Source of the DNA: Chlorella sorokiniana | Taxonomy: Eukaryota; Chlorophyta; Trebouxiophyceae; Chlorellales; Chlorellaceae | Reading direction: 5' to 3' | DNA length: 64,000 nt | NCBI GenBank assembly: GCA_025917655.1 | Contig: CP084609.1 | Span: 2,294,001 to 2,358,000, forward strand | Part shown: positions 23,868 to 34,995 of the stretch, piece after piece | Layout: each line of letters begins with the position of its first letter | How positions within the stretch are numbered: the first letter of the stretch is position 1 | Made by a program: the position numbers and the translations under genes | Notes under the pieces: generated by a model | Seen by the model: only the letters and a program-made list of their open reading frames with translations | The model's database searches: none | What the model was told of the DNA's origin: nothing

Positions 23868-26800
23868 ATGCGGGCAGTGGCACAAGTGCTGCCGCCATGC
23901 GGCGATGCCCGACCGCACCACCCCGCTCCACCGCAGCCTAGCGGCTGCGCGGCCCTGCGGCCCAGCCCTTGGCTTCCAGCAGAGCTGTGCAAACGTCGCA
24001 GCCGTGCAGCGCCGCGGCGCAGTAGGCGGGTGAGAGAGCGTGCTGCCACTGTCGGGCCCCCAGGGCAGTGCTGCCGCTGCCGCAGCACAGCGAACAGCCA
24101 ACACCATCGCTTGGGTCTTCCCGTCGCTTCCGTGGAGCGTCGGAACCTTATTGTTGCGCCTCCGCCTGGTGTGCCCGCCGCAGGCAGCACGCGCTGAAGC
24201 GTCAGTCGACGGCTCCGCCACCGCTCCTATCGCTGCTGCTGCCGCCGCCTCAGCACTCCCCTCCAGCCTGCCACCCAGCTGGGACCACTGCCACGAAGAG
24301 GCTTACGACGTGGTGGTGGTGGGTGCGGGACACGCGGGCTGCGAGGCAGCGCTGGCGTCGGCGCGGCTGGGCGCCAAGACGCTGCTGCTGACGCTCAACC
24401 TTGACCGCATCGCGTGGCAGCCGTGCAACCCTGCGGTGGGCGGCCCGGCCAAGAGCCAGCTGGTGCACGAGGTGGACGCTCTTGGGGGAGATCGGCAAGA
24501 TGGCAGACCGCTGGTGAGCCCCTCCCGCCGCCACCCGCTGGCTTGGAAGGAACACGCCCGTGGCGCTCTACACTGCAAGGCCCCCATGCTGTCGGAAGCA
24601 GCAAGCGGCGCCCCCACACTGGCCTGAGATGCCCCCGGCTCACGCGTCCCTGCCACGACTCATCCCCACCATCGCTGCCCCGCCGCCGCCGCCCCGCCAC
24701 CTTCTTCGCAGCTACCTGCAGAAGCGCGTGCTCAACGCGTCCAAGGGCCCCGCCGTGTGGGCCCTGCGCGCTCAGACAGACAAGCTGGAGTACGCGGCCG
24801 CCATGCGCCGCGTGCTGGAGGACACCCCCAACCTGTCCATCCGTGAGGGTGAGGGTCTTCAGCTTGTCAGCTTGTCAGAGTATTCTGCTTGCAGGCGCCA
24901 CGATGCATGCTAGCCAGCTGGCTGCAAGGCACGGGCAGGGCAGGCGGGAGCGAAAAGCCCCGGCACAGCGAGCGGTATCCTGCCCTCTCTTCCCTCCCCC
25001 AACACGCTTGAGACACATCCACACGCCCACCACACACCTCACGTTGATTTGTGCTCACACCATGCTCCACCCCCACCCCTCCACCACCCACACCTCGCTC
25101 CCAGCCCCGTCCTGTGTGCCCCCCTCCCTCCAGGCATGGTGACAAGCCTGGAGGTTGATGCCAACGACTGCGTGTGCGGCGTGACCACCTACTTTGGCAT
25201 CACGTTTCCCTGCAAGGCCGCCGTGCTGACCACCGGCACCTTCATGAACGGACAGGCGAGTTTTTTTTTTCGTTTTGGTGGGTTTGGCAGGTGTGCCGTG
25301 AGCAGCTTGATTCGAGCGGCGTTGGGTGAAGCTCAGCGCGGCTTCCTCGACCGGCAGCGGAACCGGCAGCGCTGCGCAGCAGCGGCGCAGCGGCGGAGTG
25401 TCCGCCGGCCTGCCTGCGTGGGGAGGTTCATTGCCCGCTGGCTGGAATTCACCAACTAGTTGCCAGCCCTGGCACAGCTCTGCCCTGCCAGCTGGCTGCA
25501 AGCCTGACGGCCGTCTGGTCTCCCTTCCTCCTTTCTCCCCTTTTGATTCATCACCCAACAGATCTGGGTTGGGCGCCAGTCGATGTCGGCCGGCCGAGCC
25601 GGGAGGCCGCTTCCACGGGCCTCACCGCGCGCCTGCTGCAGCTGGGCTTTGAGACCGACAGGCTGAAGACCGGCACCCCCGCGCGCGTCGACCGCCGCAC
25701 CGTCAACTTTGAGGGTGCGCGTGGGCGGCGCCGCATGCTGCCTGTGCACAGCAGTAGCCCCTGTGATGCATGGCAGCGTGGGTGAAACCCGGCAGCGAAA
25801 GCAGGGGTGGCGCGGGGTGCTGCTGGAAGGTTGAGCCGAGGCTGTGCCCTGCTCAGCCCCCGCTCGGTGGCCCTGTTCTGATTCCCAAACCCTCATTGCC
25901 GCCGCTGCACCCACCCCGCCCGCAGGTCTGGAGGAGCAGCCCGGGGACGAGGAGGTGCGCTGGTTCTCGTTTGACCCGGCGGTACACGTGCCCCGGCCGC
26001 AGCTGTCCTGCTACCTCACCCACACCACCCCGAGACCCACCGCATACTCAGGGTGAGCAGCGGCGCAGGGCAATGCGTAGTTTCTTGGTTTGTCTCTTCG
26101 GTTTGCAGGCCAGGGAACCTTCTCTTGCTTGCCGGCTTGCGCGCTGTATTGCTGCTGCTCAGCGCCAGGAGTATGCTTGAAGGGCCACGAATCTGGGCTT
26201 GGAGTTGCGTGAAGTGCCTTGCTCCTGCCTCTGGACCACACTGCTCCCCTGGCACCACCACCCTGCTGCCGCAACCGCCCTGCAAGTGTACTTCTTCTTT
26301 CCCCTTCCCGTACCGCCGCAGGACAACCTGCACGAGACGCCCGTGTATGGCGGCTGGGTGGACGCCAAGGGCCCGCGCTACTGCCCCTCCATCGAGGACA
26401 AGATCGTCCGCTTTGCCGACAAGGACAGCCACCAGGTGGGCGGGCGGCGGCGGCCGCGCTCACGAAGAAGCCCCTGGATTTCCCTCTTTCTATTTCCCCC
26501 TCCCCTGCCACCCACCGCACCCCCCCAAAACCCCATACATACTTACCTCCCCACTCCCCCCGTTCCCATCACACACACCACCATCAACCCCTCATCCGCG
26601 CGCGCCCCCCCCCCATCACATACACACACACACACTCCCCCCCCGCCCCCGGCAGATCTTCCTGGAGCCTGAGGGGCGCTCCACCCCGAGATGTACGTGC
26701 AGGGCTTCTCCACCGGGCTGCCCGAGCGGCTGCAGCTGGCGCTGCTGCGCTCGCTGCCGGGGCTGGAGGCGTGCAGCATGCTGCGCCCGGCCTATGCAGG

Positions 26801-29239
26801 TGGGCCCGGGGATGGGTGCGTGTGAACACGCACTGAAAAGTTTGTGTGTGTGTGGTGGTGGTGGCGGATAGGCACCCTCCCTCCAGAGTGCCAGTGCCAT
26901 GGAAAACAGGGGTTTGGGGGCGGTTGATTCTGGATGTGGCTCTCGCCACCTCTCCTCCTTCTCTCTCCAGCTCCGCGTCCCCCTGCCTCCATGCTGCAAC
27001 CCTGCCCTCACCCGGCCCTCCCTCGCCCCCGTCCCCCTCCCTTCCACCCCCTCGCCCATCCTCAGTTGAGTACGACTACCTTCCCGCCCACCAGTGCCAC
27101 GCCTCCCTCGAGACCAAGCGCGTTGGCGGCCTCTTCTTCTCCGGGCAGCTCAATGGTACCACAGGTGGGGCGGTGCTTGCTGGCTGTGATTGTGATGGGG
27201 GCGGGTTGGTTTGGGGGGGCGCACGTCAGGGATGGGGGGCAGGCTGGCAAGGGGCTCTGGGGCTCAACCTTGGGGCTGGCTGGCCCGGCAACGGTTGCCT
27301 TGGCCTCGGTACAGGGCGGTAGCTAGACTGGCAAGCCGGGCGTGTGCGTGTCTGCTGCTCGCTGCCCTGCTCGCCGGCCGTTGTTCCCACGAGCATTCAA
27401 GAGGCACACCTTGCCCACACGCCCTCCTCACTCGCCTGTGCCCTTCCCCCGCCCTCCCATGCCCAGGCTACGAGGAGGCGGCTGCTCAGGGGCTGGTGGC
27501 GGGGCTCAACGCTGCGCGGCGCGCCGCCGGGTTGGAGCCGGTTGTACTGCCTCGGGAGTCGTCGTACATCGGCACGCTGCTGGATGACCTGGTGACCAAG
27601 GATCTGCGGGAGCCGTACCGCATGCTGACCAGCAGGTGTGCTGCCGCGGAAGCTGCACCGCACCAGGCGTGCCCGCCGCCGTCGCCGCCCTGCCTTGTGT
27701 CCGCTCGTGCGTTGAGAGGCCCTCTGGAGCACCTGGATGGCACCTCTGAGGCAACTCGGTCAGACGGCGGCTGCTGGGCGCCATCTCTGCTGCTGTTCCT
27801 CGCGCCGCGTGCTGACCAGCTCTGTGCTGCTGATCGCCTGCACCGCCCCCTTTGTCGTTTTGTACCGCAGGAGCGAGTACCGCCTGGTGCTGCGGTCGGA
27901 CAACGCTGACCGGCGGCTGACGCCGCTGGGGCGGGAGCTGGGCCTGGTGGGCGAGGCCCGCTGGCGACTCTTCCAGGTATGCTGTGCACGCTGGGTGGGG
28001 GCTGTTGGAGGGTGGGGTCGTTGGTGTGGGTGTGGGCTTTGGACTGACTTGTCAGAAGGGCTGCCGGCAGCCACCGGCGGGCCCCAGGCTCACCGTTGCT
28101 GGCCTGCTCTCCCGCTTCCCTACCCCACCCCTGCCACCACACCACATGTCTCCCCACCCCCCCGCCGCCGGCAGGAGAAGCAAGCGTGCATCGAGGCGGA
28201 GCGGGCGCGGCTGGAGGCGACGCGGCTGGCGCCGGGCCACCCGCTGGCAGCTGCAGCCGAGGCGGCCAGCGGTCAGCGGGTCCCCGCCGCCGTCACTCTC
28301 GCCGACCTCCTGCGCCGACCGCACGTCCACTACACGCTGCTGGAGGCGCACGGCCATGGGGGGCCTGCACCGGAGGCCACCTGTGCAGCCAGCAGCAGCG
28401 CGAGCGGCAGCGGCCTGGCGGCGGTGGCTGTAGCAGGGGCGGAAGTGGGAATAGAGCATGCGGCTGGGTCGGGCGCTCCTCCCGCCCCTGCACTTGCCGC
28501 TGGGGATCTGCACGGCGCCGCCGGCGAGGCGGGTGCTGCCGCGTCTGCACCCGCTCAGCAGCGCCCAGCGCGCGCTGTGCTCACCGCCGCTGAGAAGGAG
28601 GCCGTTGAGATCGACATCAAGTATGAGGGTTTCATCCGGCGCCAGGCCAAGCAGCTGGCGGCGGTGGCGGCCAAGCACGCGCGGCGCCTGCCAGACGACC
28701 TGGACTATGGCGGGATAGAGACGCTGTCCATGGAAGCTCGCGAGAAGCTGGCCAAGTGCGAGGGGATGAGGGAGGACCGCGAGGGGGTGGTGGGGGACCT
28801 GCATGAACCTTCGGAAGTGGCCTGGGCGTTTGGGGGCCTGCATTGAGGCTGGGCTCTCCCAGCCACCACAGCCACACCCGCCCATCCCACCCCTGCCCCC
28901 TTGGGATGTGCTGGGCCAACTACCTGCGTCTCAATGTGGCCAACACCCTTGTCGTTGCCAACACCCCGCAGGATCCGGCCGCGCGACATTGGCCAGGCCA
29001 GCCGCATCGGCGGCGTGAACCCGGCCGACATCGCCAACCTGCTGGTGCACCTGGAGGCGCGGCGGCGGGGGGCTGCGCGCGCCGGCGGCGGCAAGGGCGC
29101 TGAGGCGGGCGAGGCGGGGCGGCCGCTCACCAAGAAGCAGCAGCGGAGGGCGCTGGCCGCGGTGGCGGTGGCGTCTGGGCGTGGTGGCGGCGACGAGGGT
29201 GCTGAGGAGCGGCAGCAGGAGCAGCTGGCCGCAGCATGA
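23868..29239 (+). CDS. MTO1: tRNA uridine-5-carboxymethylaminomethyl modification enzyme MnmG (GidA/MTO1)
   Basis: FAD-dependent enzyme that, with the GTPase MnmE/MSS1, modifies U34 of organellar tRNAs. Thirteen exons start at 23868-24029 (basic transit peptide) and 24184-24513. The FAD dinucleotide fold [13 protein letters not shown] is in the second exon. Family blocks follow: [79 protein letters not shown] and [16 protein letters not shown]. The exon 28175-28755 carries an Ala/Gly/Pro-rich insert of roughly 75 residues in the C-terminal domain, just before [10 protein letters not shown]. Four single bases appear to be missing in G/C runs (near 24484, 25601, 26028 and 26684), each inside a conserved motif. 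The intron after 25255 starts with GC. Mitochondrial or plastid targeting cannot be decided. Confidence 0.92.
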
Positions 29240-29386
29240 AGTCAGGGGTTGCTGGTGCGTGCACACACCCTTCTCTGAAGAAAGATCACATCAGTGGCAT
29301 GACCCTGGTCGTTACAATAGCGCGATTGCAAGGCAGCATGGGCTGAACTGCTCACTCGTGCACGCCTACGGTGGGCGTGGTGTACT

Positions 29387-29391
29387 TGTAA
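29387..29391 (+). terminator. TGTAA polyadenylation signal for MnmG
   Basis: TGTAA about 150 bp after the stop at 29239. Confidence 0.55.
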
Positions 29392-29508
29392 CGGAAAATT
29401 GAGAATGTGGAATCAAACAAGGAGTGGAACATGGCAAGATGAAATGTACAGGCAGAAGGGGAGGCATGAAATGTACTGGCAGAGGAAAAGCAGACAGAGC
29501 AGGAGGGG

Positions 29509-29513
29509 TTACA
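29509..29513 (-). terminator. TGTAA polyadenylation signal for the repeat-exon gene
   Basis: TTACA on the plus strand, about 160 bp beyond the stop at 29670 on the minus strand. It and the MnmG signal are arranged tail to tail. Confidence 0.5.
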
Positions 29514-29669
29514 AAACAATGCTGCACAGGTTGCGTGAGAGAAATTGATGCTGGTGCGGTGTCGCCACATGTGACGGTGGCCGGGAAGTTCAAAGGAAAC
29601 ATGGGCATTGTTTAAAAGCCCTTCAGTGCGGTCCCCATCAACCTGTCTCTTGGAACATCAGCCCGGGCT

Positions 29670-32600
29670 TCACTCGTCCAGCAGGGACAGCCGCAGGTGC
29701 AGGGGCTCCAGCTCCCAGGGCCCGCCCTTGTAGGCGAGCGGCAACTCGCTGCCATGCAGGCTGCGCAGCTGGGCGTCGGAAGGGCGGTCCAGCGCAGAGC
29801 TGGCCTGCCCACAGAACTGCGGCTGCAGGTCCAGGGCCTCGGGCAGCACGGCGCGGCGAAGCACAAGGGCAAGAACAGCAGCCTGCTCCAGCAGCTGCTT
29901 CTTTGCTTTCTTCAGCTCTGCAAACGCGGGTAGCAGTGCGGTGTTTGCACTGTTTGCACCTGGGGCGCAGGAGCGCTTGCTAAAAAATGCGCGCGTAGAG
30001 TTAACAAGCAGTGCCCTGGCCTGCGCTGCCAGGCCCCCTGCGGGCATGTGGTAATGCGGAAGAGCCAGCGCCACTGATGCTCACCGGTTGCATGCGCCTT
30101 GATCTCCAGCAGGCGCACGAGGCTTTGCCATTGGTCCAACTGATCAGCGGCGCCGCATTGAACTCAACAGCGTCGGCATTCCGCCGCGCGGCCATCGCCG
30201 CAACCAGCGTCAGGAGCAGGCCGTCTTGGCGCGGGTGCTCCAAAAAGCTGCGCAGCGCGTCCTCGCCCTTGGCGGCGGCTGCATATGGAAGAACAAAGAC
30301 TAGTGTTGGTTGGCTGGGTGGGGCGGGCAGCAGGTATGTTGTGGAGGTGAGGAGGGAGGGCACGACAACTGGGCGCGGCGGCAGCGCCGTTTGAGGCTGC
30401 CACTTAGCCAGGAGATGCACAGTGGGGCAGGAAAGTCCAGAACATGAGCGGGCACAAAGTTGAGGAGTCCAGTCGAGATGAGTGGGCCCCAATGCCCGAG
30501 GTAGCAGGATCTCAGCGACATGCAGAACAGGCTAGGCGGTCCACTGTCGAAAGCAGAAATCAACAGCCTGCAATGGCCACACCTTGGTAGTAGGCTGTAA
30601 GCTGGCCCTGAACCCTGTCCCAGGACCACTTTTTGTTCTTTCCACCATAAGCCCTGAGCGGCTTGATAACCTGCAGCAAACAAGACATGTTCAGCGCAAC
30701 AGGGCGTTCACAGCTGAGCTTTTAAACAAAGGGCGCAGCGGCACACAATGCAGGCTACAACGCCATGGCAGCGCAACAGTGCTTGCAGCACAGGCCAGCC
30801 CACACCTCCTGCAGCGCATCTGCCCTGCGTAGCCAGTCGTCGGCGGCATGGAACGGCGGCAAGTCTACTTTGCAGCTCTTAGCCTCAGCCTGCGGGGTGC
30901 ATCGAGGGCTTGGTAAGGTTTATAAGGGTCACAGACAGCAGGTTTAGGGAAGGGAAGTGCACCCACATGTGGGCCAGCAATGCGACCGCGCGGGCTGTTT
31001 ACAGCCCGGGGGCGCGCCCCCGCCCCTTGAACACACATCTTTTCGCATCACCCCCGCAGAAGCTACCTTCAGCTGCGCAATGAGCAGCTGCTCCTTTGCA
31101 TGGAGGCCCCTGTGGCCCTCCAGCACAGCCTTCACCAGGCCTGCATGACTTGGACGCAGGCCTAATAGCTGCACGACGGCCATATTCAACAGCTGCGTGC
31201 CTGCATGAATCACGACAAACACTTGTGTGTTGCAAGTTGAATGGGTACAGGGGAGTATCGTGAGTCGCTGGCTGCACCCCGAGTCCAGCCTGCAAGCATG
31301 CCACCCAAACACCCGGCCACATGGCAGCGCAAAAGCGTACGCATACCAGGGTGGGCAGCAGCGCGCCTGTGGTGATGAGCATGGGCGACCGCAGCTCCTT
31401 GTCCGCCTTGCGCATGACGCGGCTCTGCAGCTCCAACTTCTCAGCCATGCTTCCAAGCGTCTTGGAAGTCGAAGCGAGCGTCTTGGAAGTCGAAGCGAGC
31501 GCCTTGGAAGTCGAAGCCTGAAACTTCTTGGAGTCCGTCATGTCGGTCTCAAGGCGGTCAAGTGTCTCGCTGGTGGTCTTGTGGTTCTGGTTTGTGGTAT
31601 CCTGCACTTCCTTCAGGGTCTTATCCAGCTTCTCCAGGGTGTCAAGAATCTTATCCAACCTAGAGGGTGGGTTTGAGAGGAGGCGAGAGTGAGGGCAGGT
31701 TTGTCCAAAGCACAACACAAGAAGTGAATCCCATGTCTTCATCAGCCCAGTGGGAAGGAAAAGGCTGCCAAAGTCCGAAAGCACTGCTGTGGCAAGAGCC
31801 AGCTCCATGCATAATACAAGTCGGGCGGAGAGAGCACACCTGTCCCTCGCTGGCACGGCCGGCTGCGCCCTGCCGCTTCCTCCGCCTCGGGGATACTGTA
31901 GGACAAGGGGGCGCTCATTGCAGGAGTCAGCACAGGCCACATTTCGATCGCGCGTGCAAGCTCGCTTGTTGATCAGACAGGCGAGGCCAGGACTCCCAGC
32001 AAACGAGACGGAGAAAGCACATTTATTGCAGCGTAGAAGCACACCTGCCGCCCTCTGGCGGGACCGGCTGCACCCCTGCCGCTTCTTCCGCCTCGGGGAT
32101 ACTGTAGGACAAGGGGGCGCTCATTGCAGGAGTCAGCACAGGCCACATTTCGATCGCGCGTGCAAGCTCGCTTGTTGATCAGACAGGCGAGGCCAGGACT
32201 CCCAGCAAACGAGACGGAGAGAGCACATTGATTGCAGCATAGAAGCACACCTGCCGCCCTCTGGCGGGACCTGCTGCGCCCCTGCCGCTTCCTCCGCCTC
32301 GGGGATACTGTAGGACAAGGGGGTGCTCATTGCAGGAGTCAGCACAGGCCACATTTCGATCGCGCGTGCAAGCTCGCTTGTTGATCAGACAGGCGAGGCC
32401 AGGACACCCAGCAAACGAGACGGAGAGAGCACATTGATTGCAGCATAGAAGCACACCTGCCGCCCTCTGGCGGGACCGGCTGCACCCCTGCCGCTTCCTC
32501 CGCCTCGGGGATACTGTAGGACAAGGGGGTGCTCATTGCAGGAGTCAGCACAGGCCACATTTCGATCGCGCGTGCAAGCTCGCTTGTTGATCAGACAGGC

Positions 32601-33891
32601 GAGGCCAGGACACCCAGCAAACGAGACGGAGAGAGCACATTGATTGCAGCGTAGAAGCACACCTGCCGCCCTCTGGCGGGACCGGCTGCGCCCCTGCCGC
32701 TTCCTCCGCCTCGGGGATGCTGTAGGACAAGGGGGTGCTCATTGCAGGAGTCAGCACAGGCCACATTTCGATCGCGCGTGCAAGCTCGCTTGTTGATCAG
32801 ACAGGCGAGGCCAGGACTCCCAGCAAACGAGACGGAGAGAGCACATTGATTGCAGCATAGAAGCACACCTGCCGCCCTCTGGCGGGACCTGCTGCGCCCC
32901 TGCCGCTTCCTCCGCCTCGGGGATACTGTAGGACAAGGGGGTGCTCATTGCAGGAGTCAGCACAGGCCACATTTCGATCGCGCGTGCAAGCTCGCTTGTT
33001 GATCAGACAGGCGAGGCCAGGACACCCAGCAAACGAGACGGAGAGAGCACATTGATTGCAGCATAGAAGCACACCTGCCGCCCTCTGGCGGGACCGGCTG
33101 CACCCCTGCCGCTTCCTCCGCCTCGGGGATACTGTAGGACAAGGGGGTGCTCATTGCAGGAGTCAGCACAGGCCACATTTCGATCGCGCGTGCAAGCTCG
33201 CTTGTTGATCAGACAGGCGAGGCCAGGACACCCAGCAAACGAGACAGAGAGAGCACATTGATTGCAGCGTAGAAGCACACCTGCCGCCCTCTGGCGGGAC
33301 CGGCTGCGCCCCTGCCGCTTCCTCCGCCTCGGGGATGCTGTAGGACAAGGGGGTGCTCATTGCAGGAGTCAGCACAGGCCACATTTCGATCGCGCGTGCA
33401 AGCTCGCTTGTTGATAAGACAGGCGAGGCCAGGACTCCCAGCAAACGAGACGGAGAAAGCACATTTATTGCAGCGTAGAAGCACACCTGCCGCCCTCGGG
33501 CGGATGGCTGCGCCCCTGCCGCTTCCTCCGGCCCGGGGATGCTGGAGGGGGATGCACACCGCTGGGGTCAGAGCGGCGCGGCTTCGGCATCATCTGCCCT
33601 CTCTTGGCCAAAAGGCGAGATTATGCATCATATAAAGGGATTGCGGGCCTTGGGGATCCTGCATGCGCCTCTCAAACCCTTTAAGCACCTGTCGCCAACG
33701 CGGTCGCCGTCGTTGGCGCTCAAATAACCGTCCTTGCCGTGGTTGGGCTTGGCGAGCGGCTTGCGAGCCTGGGCCCTCTTTGGGGACACAGCCAACGCCT
33801 GGCGTTGTGGTGTCCGAGGTTTAAGCTGCTGAAAGCAGCCCAACCTCCTCGGGCGTATGCACAGCGCCCTGTTTGGGGCTGCACACTGCAT
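29670..33891 (-). CDS. unknown coiled-coil protein with tandemly repeated mini-exons
   Basis: Not recognised. Inferred exons, right to left: 33689-33891 (basic N-terminus from ATG at 33891), 33487-33541, seven 57-nt exons (33281-33337, then every 206 bp down to 32045-32101), 31840-31895, 31347-31659, 31067-31192, 30806-30889, 30583-30670, 30085-30278 and 29670-29917. Phases agree throughout except one apparent base missing within 30085-30278; allowing for it the protein is about 588 aa. Each 57-nt exon encodes a 19-residue Arg/Gly-rich unit, YPRGGRSGRGAAGPARGRQ or close variants. The 31347-31659 exon begins LDKILDTLEKLDKTLKEV and is a strong coiled coil, with three ASTSKTL repeats. The C-terminal part (LLEQAAVLALVLRRAVLPEA) is also helical. 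The first exon could begin further upstream. RG-rich repeats often bind RNA, but nothing proves that here. Confidence 0.62.
31457..31519 (-). repeat. 21-bp coding repeat, three copies
   Basis: Three tandem copies with core TTGGAAGTCGAAGCGAGCG (plus strand) encode successive S/ASTSKTL heptads in the coiled-coil exon. They extend the coiled coil by exact heptads. Confidence 0.85.
31840..33541 (-). repeat. 206-bp exon+intron tandem array
   Basis: Eight full periods of 206 bp with only a few differences per copy, bordered by diverged end units. Every unit holds a 57-bp block flanked on the minus strand by CCTACAG before and GTGTGCTTCT after, i.e. ready-made 3' and 5' splice sites, plus a 149-bp intron-like block with a candidate branch site GTGCTGACTCC about 30 bp before the acceptor. 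The end blocks are 55 bp (33487-33541) and 56 bp (31840-31895) and convert reading phase at entry and exit. Confidence 0.85.
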
Positions 33892-34995
33892 TGCGTAGAT
33901 GGCCGGCGTTGCCCGAAGTGCCTTGGACAGCAACTCGCAGAGAAACCTGTCAGATGAACGGGCAGTGGTGATTTGAAGCACGGGATATAAAACAAATGAC
34001 GGATGATCGGAAAGTCCAACGCCACCAAGCACCTGGTGGAAGTTGGTGGAAACTTGGAACTCAACTTGGCAAGGCGTTGCCGCTTATTGCCATGTGAGCA
34101 TTCCCGCAACGAACACTTAGAGGCCCCGTACACCAGCCGCCGCCGACCCGTCGACATTGCTCTCCAGCTTGTACCGCCCCTGCTTTAACCGCTGAGGAGC
34201 TGCAGGCCGCTGCCATGGAGGCAAAGGCTGCCACATATGCACCTGCACAGCAGTGATCAGCATGAACTGCGCCTCCCGCAGCAGCAGCAGCAGACGTCGG
34301 CCGCGGACTCAAGTCGGCGCACACATGGGCGGCGGCGTGGCGGGCGTGATGGACCCGCAGCAGGAGCAGCTGTCCGCAGCATGAACATCAGGGTTGCCGT
34401 TCGCGAAATTGCATTTCCTGATCATTCAAGCGGCTTAATAAAATCTTCTCAGGTGAGTTTGAGAGCCGGAGACCTGAGAGAGGAGAGACTAGGCTTGCAA
34501 TGGCGGCAGCAGAGGGGCCTCCCTGCCCTCTGCAGCTGTGCTGTGCAACCACAAGATAGATCAAATGCAACTTTTCCGCTTGTTGGCCAGACGAGCATCG
34601 AGTCAGGAGGTGGGGACAGGCCACTTGCCCCCGGGGACACTTTTGTATCCCCAGAAAGGGCAGTCGCCCTGAGACACTCCCATTGATCGCTAGCGCCAGC
34701 ACGAGGCTCCAGTGCCATTGCCAGTTGTCATTCACGGCCGTAACCGCCCTCAAAAGCCGCAGCAAGCCGGTAAGTTGCCTCGAGGGAGCAGGAGCATGGG
34801 AGAACTGTGCAGGCATAGCAAGGTTGTGAAACACACAAAGCATGATGAGTGCGTGCAAACGGGCGCCAGCGCCGTTTCCGACCCCCGAACACACACATGT
34901 GATTGCCGGGATTGCCGGGCATGCATGGCTTTGGCGGAGTGCTCCTCCCCGAGGCAGTGCTGACAGCCGTCCCAAAATGCATCTTGCAGAGCGGC
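33892..34995. promoter_or_regulatory. divergent spacer between the repeat-exon gene and the CobW gene
   Basis: About 1.1 kb between outward-facing starts. No gene is supported. At about 34350-34378 there is a 28-of-30 match to the last codons and stop of MnmG (core CAGCAGGAGCAGCTG, then CCGCAGCATGAA), perhaps a stray gene fragment. Both promoters should lie in this stretch. Confidence 0.45.

Noticed and set aside
24484-26690. Programmed ribosomal frameshifting or pseudogenisation in MnmG
   Set aside because: Four unrelated sites, each a short G/C run lacking one base, with the same pattern in unrelated neighbouring genes. A sequencing or assembly cause is simpler.
31973-33278. Minus-strand frames of 91 aa (MLLCCNQCALSV type) repeated six times as a gene family
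   Set aside because: They run through the 149-bp intron block of each unit and are copies of one another only because the DNA repeats. The spliced model explains more.
31840-33541. CRISPR-like array (regular repeats with spacers)
   Set aside because: Repeats and intervening blocks are both conserved, spacers are not unique, the period is 206 bp and splice sites frame each block. The context is eukaryotic.
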